A stretch of DNA of 64,000 bases from Verrucomicrobiales bacterium (GCA_029213005.1 JARGPI010000005.1:62001-126000), one strand, 5' to 3'. Shown: positions 17,791-27,291, counted from the stretch's first letter. Numbers and translations are program-made. The notes: generated by a model from the sequence alone, not told the origin.

Positions 17791-18857
17791 CTCTTGGTGG
17801 TTTTTCGATGAATATTATGATTCAGGTAGGCGTCGGCAATCTTGCCTAGAAAAGTATGGATATGACCGTCAGCTTTGTCCAGCGTGATTACTCCGCTTCT
17901 CCCCTCACGCTTAGCGAGTTCAGCCAACACGGCAGTCTGGTCTTTATTGATGGAGCGAAGGTAGTCACCGCTTCTGACAAAACCCACACTCGGTTCCGAT
18001 ACGATCTTTCCTTTGGCACGGAGGTCTTCAGTATAGCGGAGCACATCGAGATTGACTCCCTGCATATAGGAATACTCCCCTTCCCGATCGTAAATAAACG
18101 TGACCGGCAGATCAGGATTCCGATGAAGAAACCCTGCCCATGAAGCGGCCAGAACGGAACCGAATTTTTCCTTATCCGCATTTGAAAAACTGTTATTAAC
18201 CATCGCGTCGGATGCGGTCCACGATTTCAATTCGTCTTTTAAAAGTGCCCGGCCACGCTGCCCCCTCCTGCCCTCTACGGAAAAGTATTCGTGCCAGGCT
18301 CGATCGATCCGCCCCGCCCCGGAAAAGCTATGGAGGTGTAGTGCGCCCTTTTTTCCGGGCAATTGGAGGCAGCTCTGGTCATATACCTCGTGCAACAGCG
18401 TGATGATAGGTTTCGCCCGGGAATCGCGGGGAGCTTCTCGATATAACGAATGCCAATCCCGCTCAGCCGATAGTGGTTGAATCACGAGAAGCCCCTCGTT
18501 AATCGACGACAACACTTGATGTAGTTTTGAAAAATCAGCGGTGATTGATGCCGCGTTGCCACCGCCGTATCGTACATAGTAGTTCGGAGTGTCACCGTGA
18601 AATAAAAATAACACGTCGCGGGTCTGTTTGGGATCGCCAAGCTGGGTAAGGCGAAGCTCCGCCAACCACTGAGCGGCGTCGGTGCCTTCCCGAAAACGAT
18701 AGGTTCTCGAAGCCTCGGCCTGGCGGGGAATTTGAATTCGCTTGATGGCATCAATTTCAATTTTGCTATCAGTATCCTCACCGGAAAGCGGCACCGGAAT
18801 ACCTGAACTCAGGATCAAAACGAAAACAACGGCGACAAATGAACGGACGGACATCAT
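17787..18857 (-). CDS. Secreted alpha/beta-hydrolase-like protein coupled to caspase
   Basis: 356 residues with a signal peptide (VRSFVAVVFVLILSSGIPVPLSG). An alpha/beta-hydrolase-like core is suggested by DVLFLFHGDTPNYY (strand plus HG oxyanion motif at 87-88), LHLHSFSGAGR (nucleophile elbow, Ser179; the first Gly of GxSxG is Ser here), LPVTFIYDREGEYSY, and a late His in DKADGHIHTFLGK. Family and substrate are not recognised; an esterase or a peptidase would fit. It is the first gene of a two-gene operon with the caspase. Its upstream region (18858-18971) is shared with the divergent SNF2 gene. Confidence 0.6.
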   Translation of the reverse strand: MMSVRSFVAVVFVLILSSGIPVPLSGEDTDSKIEIDAIKRIQIPRQAEASRTYRFREGTDAAQWLAELRLTQLGDPKQTRDVLFLFHGDTPNYYVRYGGGNAASITADFSKLHQVLSSINEGLLVIQPLSAERDWHSLYREAPRDSRAKPIITLLHEVYDQSCLQLPGKKGALHLHSFSGAGRIDRAWHEYFSVEGRRGQRGRALLKDELKSWTASDAMVNNSFSNADKEKFGSVLAASWAGFLHRNPDLPVTFIYDREGEYSYMQGVNLDVLRYTEDLRAKGKIVSEPSVGFVRSGDYLRSINKDQTAVLAELAKREGRSGVITLDKADGHIHTFLGKIADAYLNHNIHRKTTKR

Positions 18858-18971
18858 GAAGAGATGGCAAGCTTAGCACAAAATGCCGGATTTAAAGGCA
18901 ATACCGGTAGGCAAAACTTGCCCATTTGATTGACTACGGGGCGCTCCCCTGTTAAGTCCGGCCCGAAACTT

Positions 18972-21900
18972 ATGGCTATTGAATTGACGGACAAAATCCT
19001 CATGGACGCAGGGGGATGGAAGGAAATGAAAGAAGCCCGGCAACTCCACAAAGCGGGAAAGGTCCGGGACGCTTCCTACGAAAACGGGATGCTTTCGGGC
19101 ACCGTCAGTTACAGCGGCAAAGAACTGCAGGTTCGGATGGAAATCCGTTCGCGCACGGATATGGAAAATCTCTGCCCCTGCTTCCGGGCAAAGCGCGATG
19201 GCATTATCTGCTGTCACTCGCTGGCCCTGGGCCTCGAGGTGCTCAATCCCACCGCAAATGCAGCTCCCGCGGCGTCAGCTCAAGCGGCAGCTTCGGCAGA
19301 AAAGGCACCGATACCACTGTCGAAAGACTGGCCGAAAATTGTTGATTCCGGGGATAAAGATTCGATCCCCGCTGAGTTTCATCTCATTTTTTCCCCGGAC
19401 CTCCCCGCCGCCTGGCAAAAAAACAGCTTGTTGCTCGGCATCGAGGTGGTTGCTGACGGGGAACGGAAAATGTTGGCGGCGTTGAAAGGAAAATACCTCT
19501 TTATCGATGCCCGGGACCACGCACTGTTCCGATACCTTCAAACGCTTTCGCCGGACCGGGTCCCTTCTTCCTTGACGCTTCCGGGCGAGGATTTTCTCAA
19601 GTTAGTCGGCAATCTGGCCGGTCACCCCCGGGTTATGCTTGGAAAGAAAGAACCGGTTGAGATTTCCTATCTCCCGCTCCGCCCGGGACTGGAACTCCAC
19701 GGCGAGAAAATCAAGGCGGTATGGCCTGCGGAGACCTCGCCCTTGATTGCGGTCGACCGCGCCTGGGCGCTGCGGAAAGGAACCCTTCACCCGGTTGCTT
19801 CGGGATTGCCGAAGGAGATGTTCGATGTTTTCGGTTCCGGACACCGTTTAAATCCCGCTTGGATGTCACGACATTCCGACCGGCTCGAAGACTGGTTTGA
19901 AATCGATGACTCGATCCTCTCGGCCCTGCCGGAAGTGCAAACGCCTCAAATCGCAGTGCAACTGGAGGGATCACTGAACCACCAGGAAGCCGCTCTTTTC
20001 TTCATTTATGGTGACGTCACAGCTCCGGCTTCGATCAGGGAGTCCCAGTTTGTGAACGGCGGGATCACTGACACGATTGCCGAACGTGAGGCTATCGACG
20101 TGCTTGAAAACTATGGTTATTCCGCCAAAGGAATCGGCACCTGGGTTCTCAAAGACAAAACAGCGATTCTCCGGTTTCTCGCTCACGGCTTTCCGCGCCT
20201 GAGTTCAAAATGGCTGGTCTCCACCGGGGAACGGTTCGATCATGCCTTGACCCAAATCGAGCCGGTCCAGGCGAGCTTTGATTTTCAAGGTTCCGGCGAA
20301 AACTGGTTTGCGATGGATCTGTCTTTTTCCACGCCGGGTGGAGAGACAATCAGCCGGGCGGAGATTCAGCGAATTCTCCAGATGGGCCAGGAAAGCCAGA
20401 AGTTGAGTAGCGGAAAAATCGCGGTTCTCGATACCGACTTTATCGAAAGTCTGCAGGAAACGGTTTCCGACGTCGATCCCCGCCAGGATACGAGCGGGAC
20501 CTACACGATCGATCGGACGCAGGCAGGTTATCTCCTCGAAACAGCGGAGTCCGCCGGAGTGACGGTGAAAGGGGCCTCGCCCTGGGTTCCGGATTTTGAA
20601 TTTGAGGATATTGATCCAAGTCTGTCCGGGATCCTGCGACCTTATCAGAAAGATGGCACCAATTGGATGCTTCAGCTCGCCGGGCGCGGGATGGGCGGAA
20701 TCCTCGCGGATGACATGGGTCTCGGTAAGACGCTTCAGACTTTAACAGCGATTCACACCATCGGGGGAAGCGCTCTGGTGGTCTGCCCTTCCTCACTGGT
20801 TTCCAACTGGGTCGCGGAGGCCAATAAATTTGTTCCCGACCTGAAAACCGTGGCTTTGGAAGGCCCCAACCGGGACAAAGTTTATCATGAAAATGAAGAC
20901 GCCAACCTTTTCGTAACCAGCTATGCCTTGCTCCGGATCGATGAAAAGAAATGGCGGGAGCGAGGCGAATTCACCATCGTGGTGCTGGACGAAGCTCAAA
21001 ACATCAAAAACCCGGAGGCCAAGGTCACCAAAGCGGCGCACCGGCTTCAGGGCACTTATCGATACGCCCTGACGGGAACACCGGTGGAAAACTCAGTCCG
21101 CGATCTCTGGTCGATTTCCCAATTTGCCCTGCCCGGTTACCTCGGGAGCAAAGCGACTTTTGCGGAGCGCTTTGAAAAACCGATTTCAAAAGGTGATCAG
21201 GGAGCTCAGATGCGGCTTTCGAGACGCCTCAAACCGGTGATTCTGCGTCGACTCAAAAAAGATGTCGCAAAAGATCTTCCGGATAAAATCGAACAGGTCA
21301 TCTATTGCGATCTCAAACCGAAGCAGCAGGCAGTCTACGAACAGATCCTCCGTGAGAGTCGCGAAGCCGTTCTCGATGCCGAAGGCGGTCGCAAACGAAT
21401 GATGGCTCTGACGGCGCTGCTCCGCCTCCGCCAGACTTGCTGCGATCTCCGTCTCCTCGGCCTCAAAGACGTCACTGAAGCAGAGGCATCCGTGAAGCTG
21501 GACGCACTCCAGGATCTACTCCTCCAAGCGGTCGAGGGCCAGCACAAGGTGCTGATTTTCAGCCAGTTTGTCGAAATGTTGCAGGTATTAGTTCCGGTTT
21601 TAGCGGGTCAGGGTTTGAAATTCTGTTATCTCGACGGTTCGACCAAAAACCGGGGCGAAGTGGTGAAACAGTTTCAGGAAAATGACGATATCCCCGTGTT
21701 TTTGATCAGTCTCAAAGCCGGTGGGGTCGGACTGAACCTGACGGCTGCGGACACCGTGATCCATGTCGATCCGTGGTGGAACCCGGCAGTTGAAGCTCAG
21801 GCCACCGACCGGGCGCACCGGATCGGGCAGACCCGGGTCGTGACCTCCTACAAATTGATCACTCGAAACACGGTGGAAGAGAAAATTCTCGCGCTTCAGA

Positions 21901-22001
21901 ACAAGAAAAAGGAGACCATCAAATCAATCATCGATGGTCACGCTGATCTTGGCGATACCGGCCTGAGCGAAGAGGAAATTATGGATTTGCTCGAGGGCTG
22001 A
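18972..22001 (+). CDS. SWIM zinc finger plus SNF2/HepA-type DEAD ATPase
   Basis: About 1009 residues. An N-terminal SWIM-type zinc finger (CPC followed by CCH in ENLCPCFRAKRDGIICCH, near residues 66-82) and a long middle region precede the two RecA-like lobes of a Swi2/Snf2 translocase. Walker A is ILADDMGLGKTLQTL (near 578), motif II is VVLDEAQNIKNP (near 671), motif III LTGTPVENSVRDLWS, and motifs V-VI LKAGGVGLNLTAADTVIH and ATDRAHRIGQTR. It should move along double-stranded DNA and remodel protein-DNA complexes; bacterial relatives such as RapA/HepA act on RNA polymerase or in stress. The ATG at 18972 is preferred over one 14 codons upstream. Its stop abuts that of ddl exactly, within TGATCA. 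Confidence 0.93.
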   Translation: MAIELTDKILMDAGGWKEMKEARQLHKAGKVRDASYENGMLSGTVSYSGKELQVRMEIRSRTDMENLCPCFRAKRDGIICCHSLALGLEVLNPTANAAPAASAQAAASAEKAPIPLSKDWPKIVDSGDKDSIPAEFHLIFSPDLPAAWQKNSLLLGIEVVADGERKMLAALKGKYLFIDARDHALFRYLQTLSPDRVPSSLTLPGEDFLKLVGNLAGHPRVMLGKKEPVEISYLPLRPGLELHGEKIKAVWPAETSPLIAVDRAWALRKGTLHPVASGLPKEMFDVFGSGHRLNPAWMSRHSDRLEDWFEIDDSILSALPEVQTPQIAVQLEGSLNHQEAALFFIYGDVTAPASIRESQFVNGGITDTIAEREAIDVLENYGYSAKGIGTWVLKDKTAILRFLAHGFPRLSSKWLVSTGERFDHALTQIEPVQASFDFQGSGENWFAMDLSFSTPGGETISRAEIQRILQMGQESQKLSSGKIAVLDTDFIESLQETVSDVDPRQDTSGTYTIDRTQAGYLLETAESAGVTVKGASPWVPDFEFEDIDPSLSGILRPYQKDGTNWMLQLAGRGMGGILADDMGLGKTLQTLTAIHTIGGSALVVCPSSLVSNWVAEANKFVPDLKTVALEGPNRDKVYHENEDANLFVTSYALLRIDEKKWRERGEFTIVVLDEAQNIKNPEAKVTKAAHRLQGTYRYALTGTPVENSVRDLWSISQFALPGYLGSKATFAERFEKPISKGDQGAQMRLSRRLKPVILRRLKKDVAKDLPDKIEQVIYCDLKPKQQAVYEQILRESREAVLDAEGGRKRMMALTALLRLRQTCCDLRLLGLKDVTEAEASVKLDALQDLLLQAVEGQHKVLIFSQFVEMLQVLVPVLAGQGLKFCYLDGSTKNRGEVVKQFQENDDIPVFLISLKAGGVGLNLTAADTVIHVDPWWNPAVEAQATDRAHRIGQTRVVTSYKLITRNTVEEKILALQNKKKETIKSIIDGHADLGDTGLSEEEIMDLLEG

Positions 22002-22931
22002 TCAGCCTTCTTTCAGCGACAGTTCGATGATTTTCAAACACAGCTGAGAGTAATCCATCCCGCAGGCCGCCGCCGCTTTGGGCAGGAGGCTGGATTCAGT
22101 CATACCGGGGAGCGTGTTCACTTCGAGGACGTAGGGATTGTTATTTCCCTCACCCAAAAGAACATCGACCCGCGAATACACTTCGATACCCAGAGACTGA
22201 TGTGCCTTCAGCGATTCGCTCTGGACCTTTTCCGTGATCGCTTCGCTCAAATCCGCAGGACAGAAATAATCGGTCCCACCGTCACCTGTCATCCAGGGAT
22301 ACTTGTTTTTGATGTCGTAGAAGCCGGAACGCGGCTGAATATGAATAATCGGAAGAGCTTCCGCTCCGACGACGCCGACCGTTAATTCTTTCCCGACGAT
22401 TAATTCCTCGACGAGAATATCGGGGCTGTATTGACCGGCATCCGCCACGGCGGTATCCCATTCCTCCTGCGTGTGGACGAGGTGAACGCCGACACTGGAA
22501 CCTTCGCGCGGCGGTTTGACCACACAGGGCAAGCCGACCGGAGATTCCTTCGCATCATCAACCATGACGACTGCCGATGCCGGAGTACAAATACCCTTCG
22601 CTAAAAACTGTTCTTTACTCAGCACCTTATCAAAGGCGAGCCGGGAGCTGACTTCGCGGGCACCGGTGTAGGCGATGCCCCGCTTGGTTAATTCGGCCTG
22701 AAGCCCTCCATCTTCTCCAAAAGTGCCGTGAACCACGTTGAAACAGATATCAACATCCGGTGCGAGATCGAAGCCCGGTCCCGGAACATCGACGAGTTCG
22801 ACCTTTGCGACGGCTCCTTCGAGAGCACCGGCGACGCCTTTGCCTGATGCCAGAGATACTTTTCGCTCGGAACCCGGCCCACCGGCCAAAACGGCTACAT
22901 TCAGCTCCGAGACGTCTTTGCTATTTGTCAT
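22002..22931 (-). CDS. ddl: D-alanine--D-alanine ligase
   Basis: ATP-grasp enzyme making the D-Ala-D-Ala dipeptide for peptidoglycan. About 309 residues. The N-terminal domain begins LNVAVLAGGPGSERKVSLAS and has DICFNVVHGTFGEDGGLQAEL. The ATP-grasp part has LPCVVKPPREGSSVGVHLV and ILVEELIVGKELTVGV, and closes with VLEVNTLPGMTESSLLPKAA. The frame is open eleven codons further upstream, but that extension (MYRVQSLFFTF) is encoded by the GTAC repeat array, so the ATG at 22931 (MTNSKDVSELN) is the better start. It is the last gene of the minus-strand wall cluster. Confidence 0.95.
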   Translation of the reverse strand: MTNSKDVSELNVAVLAGGPGSERKVSLASGKGVAGALEGAVAKVELVDVPGPGFDLAPDVDICFNVVHGTFGEDGGLQAELTKRGIAYTGAREVSSRLAFDKVLSKEQFLAKGICTPASAVVMVDDAKESPVGLPCVVKPPREGSSVGVHLVHTQEEWDTAVADAGQYSPDILVEELIVGKELTVGVVGAEALPIIHIQPRSGFYDIKNKYPWMTGDGGTDYFCPADLSEAITEKVQSESLKAHQSLGIEVYSRVDVLLGEGNNNPYVLEVNTLPGMTESSLLPKAAAACGMDYSQLCLKIIELSLKEG

Positions 22932-22947
22932 AAAAGTAAAAAATAGG

Positions 22948-23004
22948 GACTGTACCCTGTACAATCGGGCACTGTACCCTGTACAGTCCGGGACTGTACC
23001 CTGT
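22948..23004. repeat. Three GTAC-N3-GTAC repeats upstream of ddl
   Basis: Three direct copies of GGACTGTACCCTGTACA(A/G)TC with a 22-bp period; the third is cut to CTGTACCCTGTT. They fill the space between the stop of the four-Cys protein gene and the ddl start, in the opposite orientation to the copies in menD. They may be an intergenic mobile repeat or protein-binding sites. Confidence 0.9.
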
Positions 23005-23015
23005 TAAGCCAAGAT

Positions 23016-23426
23016 TTAAAACTCTTCTTCAGACAGTCCTTCACCGATGTCACGAGCCATCCTGACCATATCTTCGTTACTGACGCCGCTACCCCACTCA
23101 CCACACCAGCTTTTCCAGGGTACTTCCGGCCAAAAGGCCTGACCTTCGTTTCCGGGATTGGGAGCGTGACGACGACACTCCCCTTTATACGCTTCCGCGC
23201 GGATCATACTTTCATCAAAAGCATAATATTCGCAGGTTCGGCAGGTCTTCTCCTCCATCTTCAAAGGAGGTAAAGGCTGCTTTGGTTTTTCTATGGGTGC
23301 GGGACGTGGCTGGCTAAGGACGACGTTCTCAACGCGATTGGTTGGCTCGACAATTTCACCACCAGTTTTCTTCGATGGCGACGAAAACGGGTTAGAAGTT
23401 GGTGGCTTGAAAGGGAAATCACTCAT
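23016..23426 (-). CDS. Small four-cysteine protein, function unknown
   Basis: About 136 residues from the ATG at 23426 (MSDFPFKPPTSNPF); a second ATG three codons earlier is possible. The N-terminal half is Pro-rich and probably disordered. The C-terminal half has a conserved-looking pattern: CRTCEYYAF, then GECRRHAPNP, then WPEVPWKSWCGEW, ending in an acidic helix. Four Cys in CxxC-Cx(n)-C spacing suggest a bound zinc or iron-sulfur centre. Proteins with this CxxCxYF-CRR-WCGEF/W pattern occur widely but I know no function. It sits inside the wall gene cluster between murC-murB and ddl, on the same strand, with 22 bp to the fusion gene. Confidence 0.7.
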   Translation of the reverse strand: MSDFPFKPPTSNPFSSPSKKTGGEIVEPTNRVENVVLSQPRPAPIEKPKQPLPPLKMEEKTCRTCEYYAFDESMIRAEAYKGECRRHAPNPGNEGQAFWPEVPWKSWCGEWGSGVSNEDMVRMARDIGEGLSEEEF

Positions 23427-23448
23427 AACTGCCATAAATATAACACAG

Positions 23449-25770
23449 TTAAACTGGTTCGTCTTGCCCGATAATCTGCACTTCCGTTTCAAGCGTGATA
23501 TTTCTTTCAGCTTTAGCGGTAGCGGTGATTTCGGCAATCAGATCCAGCACATCGCGAGCGGTCGCCCCGCCTTCGTTTACGATGAAATTCCCGTGAACTT
23601 CGCTGACTTTCGACTTACCGACGCCTAAACCCTTAAGTCCCAGTTCATCAACCAGTTGACCAGCACCTAAAGTCGGCATTGGGTTTTTAAAGGCACACCC
23701 CGCGCTGGCCGCGACCGGTTGGGAAGATTTCCGTTTTTCTTTGGACGCGTCCATCTTCTCCGCGATCACTTCCCGCGGCGCAGGTTCCCCGACAAATACC
23801 GCAGATACGGCGATGTTATGCACCAATTCCGGCACATTTCGGTAGTGATGAGTGATTTCGCTTCGAGTTTTCTCGAAAACCTGTCCATCCGCCCCGATCA
23901 TTTTCACGCTGACGACCTGATCGAAGGTCTCGGTTCCCATGGCCCCGGCATTCATCCGGAGACTTCCACCGACAGCTCCGGGAATGCCCTCCATCCATTC
24001 AAAACCACCGATTCCTGCGTTTTGAGCAGCTGAGGCGAGGGCCTTGAATTTCACTCCGGCTCCGGCAATAATGGTGCGCTCATCGATGACTTCGAGTTGT
24101 GCAAAATCGCCTTTCACCGGATTGACGACCACTCCGGCGATCCCGCCGTCCCGAACCAGAAGGTTGGATCCCCGCCCGATGACCCGCAGGGGCATCCCCA
24201 CATCGGCACAGTGTTTGATGAGTCGCGCAAATCCTTCGATGGTCTGAGGCTCGATCCAGAATTGAGCCGGCCCGCCGACTTTCATCGTGGTGTGCTTGCG
24301 CATCGGTTCGTAGAGGCGCGTCACACCGTCATCCTCACCCAGAATCGTTGTGAGCTGCTTCAGGGTATCGAGATCCTGATTGAGCCGGGTTCCGACTTCG
24401 TGAATATTTCCCGCGCCCATCGTCAGAACCCAGTCACCAGGCTGAAGACGGCGACCGATCTCAAGATGCAGGGTTTTCAAATCGGGGTGATTCTTCGCAA
24501 AAGGAACTTTTCCCAGCTCGCCCACGGCATCGACAATAGTCTGGCCGGTGATGCCCTCGATCGGCTCTTCACTGGCGGGATAAATATCAGTCACCCAGAG
24601 TTCTTCGACCCCATCGAAACAGCTCCCGAACTCGTCGCGTAGCAATTGGGTTCTCGAAAAACGGTGGGGCTGAAACAAACAAATCAGTCGTCCTTTATGC
24701 TGGGAACGGGCCGTTTCCAGTGTTGCGGCAATCTCGGTGGGGTGATGGCCGTAATCATCGACAATCGTGACATCATCGCTCTGTCTTTTGATTTCAAAGC
24801 GCCGTTTCGCTCCCCGAAAGCCCGAGAGAGCTTCGTCAATCCGGTCAAACGCGACCTCTAGCTCCACACCGAGAGCAATCGCAGCGAGAGCATTAAGCAC
24901 ATTGTGTTGCCCCGGAATTCCGAGACGAAGTCGACCCAGCTCAGTTCCGTTTTTCACGACGGTAAATTCCGTTCCGGCCCCTTTCGGCTCCAAATCAACC
25001 GCCCGGAAAGCGCAGTTTTCGCTGAATCCGTAACTGATCGCATTGGACCGCGATTCGCAAACCTTCGCCGCAAACGGATCGTCGCCACAGTAGAAAACTT
25101 TGCCCCGGGTCTGGTCACAAAACTGCCCGAAGACCTGAAGAATTTCGTCGATCCCGCCCTGATAATGATCGAGGTGCTCCGCCTCCACATTCAAAAGAAT
25201 GGCATGCTCGGGATGGAAATTGACGAGCGTTCCATCGCTCTCATCACCTTCCGCGACAAACCACTCGCCTTTGGAATCCCATTTCGCATTGGTTCCCAGA
25301 ATCGGGATTTCCGCGCCAACGTAATGCGAGGGATGTTTTCTCCCGACCCGGAGGACATGGGCGGCCAGTGCGGAAGTGGTCGTTTTGCCATGCGTTCCAC
25401 CAACGACAACCCCTTTGTTTCCAAGCATGATCGCCGCAAGCGCCTCGGCCCGCCGGAGTAGCGGAATACCGTTTTCAATCGCCGCATCGAGCGCCGGATT
25501 CCCCCGTTTCACCGCGCTGGTGTAGACCACCACCTCGTTGCCGATCACGGACTGAGCGGTTTGGGGGCTGGAAAAAATGAGTCCTTTTTCCTGAAGACGG
25601 GCCGTTTCCCCGGAAGTCACTTTGTCCGATCCGGAAACCTGATGACCCAAATCCAGAAATAACGAAGCGAGACCGCTCATTCCCGACCCGGCAACGCCGA
25701 TCAGGTGAACTTTGACAGGACTGGCACCGGGGGCGAATTTTTCAGCCCATTCTTTTACAATCTCGCTCAT
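23449..25770 (-). CDS. murC-murB: MurC-MurB fusion: UDP-MurNAc--Ala ligase / UDP-GlcNAc-enolpyruvate reductase
   Basis: 773 residues joining two consecutive steps of cytoplasmic peptidoglycan precursor synthesis. Residues about 1-465 are MurC: KVHLIGVAGSGMSGLA, ATP loop GVVVGGTHGKTTTSALAAH, NVEAEHLDHY, and IVDDYGHHPTEIAATL. Residues about 480-773 are MurB: MRKHTTMKVGGPAQFWI, VIGRGSNLLVRDGG, GIPGAVGGSLRMNAGA, GCAFKNP and EVHGNFIVNEGGATARDVLD; these bind FAD and carry the catalytic Ser/Glu region. MurB forms UDP-MurNAc and MurC then adds L-Ala, so the fusion could channel its product. There is no stop or frameshift between the halves. Upstream is murG, 73 bp away; the order murG-murC-murB-ddl fits a dcw cluster. 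Confidence 0.95.
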   Translation of the reverse strand: MSEIVKEWAEKFAPGASPVKVHLIGVAGSGMSGLASLFLDLGHQVSGSDKVTSGETARLQEKGLIFSSPQTAQSVIGNEVVVYTSAVKRGNPALDAAIENGIPLLRRAEALAAIMLGNKGVVVGGTHGKTTTSALAAHVLRVGRKHPSHYVGAEIPILGTNAKWDSKGEWFVAEGDESDGTLVNFHPEHAILLNVEAEHLDHYQGGIDEILQVFGQFCDQTRGKVFYCGDDPFAAKVCESRSNAISYGFSENCAFRAVDLEPKGAGTEFTVVKNGTELGRLRLGIPGQHNVLNALAAIALGVELEVAFDRIDEALSGFRGAKRRFEIKRQSDDVTIVDDYGHHPTEIAATLETARSQHKGRLICLFQPHRFSRTQLLRDEFGSCFDGVEELWVTDIYPASEEPIEGITGQTIVDAVGELGKVPFAKNHPDLKTLHLEIGRRLQPGDWVLTMGAGNIHEVGTRLNQDLDTLKQLTTILGEDDGVTRLYEPMRKHTTMKVGGPAQFWIEPQTIEGFARLIKHCADVGMPLRVIGRGSNLLVRDGGIAGVVVNPVKGDFAQLEVIDERTIIAGAGVKFKALASAAQNAGIGGFEWMEGIPGAVGGSLRMNAGAMGTETFDQVVSVKMIGADGQVFEKTRSEITHHYRNVPELVHNIAVSAVFVGEPAPREVIAEKMDASKEKRKSSQPVAASAGCAFKNPMPTLGAGQLVDELGLKGLGVGKSKVSEVHGNFIVNEGGATARDVLDLIAEITATAKAERNITLETEVQIIGQDEPV

Positions 25771-25843
25771 ATTTTTCGGGTAATTACTACCACGAATGAG
25801 CGATTTTTCCCGCGAATAGAGAGAAGTTTTTTACCGGCGCAAC

Positions 25844-26947
25844 CTAACTGAGGCAAGCCTCGATCGCATCGCAAACGTCTTCGGATGAATCGGGACGGGC
25901 GAGCTGCTCCATGGTCCGCTTCATCTTCGCGAGATTATCTTCGTCCTGGATCAATTCGATGATTCGGTCGGCAAAGGTGTCTTCGCTGAGTTCACTCTGT
26001 TTCCACATTTTAGCGGCTCCGGGAGCTGAGAAAATCGCGGCGTTCGCAGTCTGGTGATCATCCGCTGCATACGGATAGGGAATCATGATCGCCGGGACCC
26101 CATAGTAGGCGAGCTCCACCGAAGACGAGGCTCCCGCCCGCACAATCGCCAGATCGGCGACGGCATAGGCATATTGCACTTCGTTGAGGAAATCAGCCAC
26201 GGTTCCGGCCTGACGGTTTTCGAGAAAGACCTGAGTCATTTTCTCGTAATCCTGGGGACCGGTGATATGAAGGACCTGAATCCCGGCTTCGACAAATTTC
26301 GGCAGACTCTTCGCGACCAGTTCATTGATCCGGACCGCACCCTGACTTCCACCCATGATCATGATCGTTTTCCGATCGGGCTGGAGGCCGAGAAATTCGA
26401 GTCCCTCCTCAAGCGTCGGCTTTTGGACCAGCGCCGGTCTCAGTGGCGTTCCGGTTACGATGGTTTTGGCTCCGGGAAACCGGGGCGCACAAAAGTCGAA
26501 TCCCACGAGAACCCGCTCGGCAAATTTTGAGTTCAGTAAATTAGCCCGGCCCGGAATGGCATTGGCCTCGTGAACAAAAGTCGGCTTCCCGAGAAGTTTT
26601 CCAGCGACCAGAGGTGCGGTGGAAGTGAAGCCGCCCATCCCGAGCACCGCGTCTGCTTCGATTTTTTTGAAGAGATTCTTACACTTAAAGAACGCCTTGG
26701 TGAATTTGCTGAGAAATCCAAACATTTCGGGAGACGTCTTTTTCGGCATCGCAATCGAGGGCATCCGTTCGAACTGAAGGTGATCAAAGCCTTCGGTTGC
26801 GAGTGCATCGATTTGTTTTTCCGAGATCAAGAGAAGCACTTCGCCTCCCCGTTTCCGCCAGGCTTCAGCGATGGCGATGCCGGGAAATAAGTGACCTCCT
26901 GTTCCTCCACAGGCGATGACAAGTTTTTTGCCAGATGCGTTGCTCAT
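25844..26947 (-). CDS. murG: Undecaprenyldiphospho-muramoylpentapeptide GlcNAc transferase
   Basis: A 367-residue GT28 enzyme that makes lipid II from lipid I at the inner face of the membrane. Visible motifs are LVIACGGTGGHLFPGIAIA (N-terminal Gly loop), GMGGFTSTAPLVAGKLLGKP, HEANAIPGRANLLN, IMIMGGSQGAVRINEL (second Gly loop), IVRAGASSSVELAYYGVPAIMIPYPYA and a final DRIIELIQDEDNLAKM. Length and motif order are those of complete MurG. It is the first visible gene of the minus-strand wall cluster. Confidence 0.96.
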   Translation of the reverse strand: MSNASGKKLVIACGGTGGHLFPGIAIAEAWRKRGGEVLLLISEKQIDALATEGFDHLQFERMPSIAMPKKTSPEMFGFLSKFTKAFFKCKNLFKKIEADAVLGMGGFTSTAPLVAGKLLGKPTFVHEANAIPGRANLLNSKFAERVLVGFDFCAPRFPGAKTIVTGTPLRPALVQKPTLEEGLEFLGLQPDRKTIMIMGGSQGAVRINELVAKSLPKFVEAGIQVLHITGPQDYEKMTQVFLENRQAGTVADFLNEVQYAYAVADLAIVRAGASSSVELAYYGVPAIMIPYPYAADDHQTANAAIFSAPGAAKMWKQSELSEDTFADRIIELIQDEDNLAKMKRTMEQLARPDSSEDVCDAIEACLS

Positions 26948-27291
26948 TAATTGTATTTTCGTTGTAAAATCAAATCGAATCCGGGAATGGGCAGTTTTCT
27001 ACCCGTTAAAGATCGGGTTGTCACGCGGTTCTTTAACGAAGTTTTCTATTCCTGCCCGGCCCCCTTTAAACTGAGCTTGGAAATTATAATCAGCCCAATC
27101 TTTACTGGTAAGAGATAATCTCCAATCAGCACCGCTCCCTTATACGAGTTTCGGGGACAGGTCCTTAGAAGAACTGGAAAGCTAAACTCTTAGATAATTT
27201 AATTTTCGCTTTTAGAAGCGGTTTCAGGAATCCTGATGAGCGTAATTTTAGTGCTTTGCCTCAATGGTCGGGAGCGATAAAATGACCGGCC
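26948..27291. other. Divergent intergenic region between murG and propeller gene
   Basis: 344 bp with no gene or repeat that I can identify. Both flanking genes start here and point outward, so promoters for the wall cluster (minus) and for the quinoprotein-like gene (plus) should lie inside. AT-rich stretches occur around 27080-27115 and 27185-27215, but no certain -35/-10 pair could be assigned. Confidence 0.5.

Noticed and set aside
16207..18857. Caspase pair as a CRISPR- or gasdermin-linked defence system
   Set aside because: Both proteins carry signal peptides, and no gasdermin-like, effector-pore or CRISPR gene is near.
22932..22964. Eleven-codon N-terminal extension of ddl
   Set aside because: The codons are part of the GTAC repeat array and do not resemble Ddl; the ATG at 22931 fits the family.
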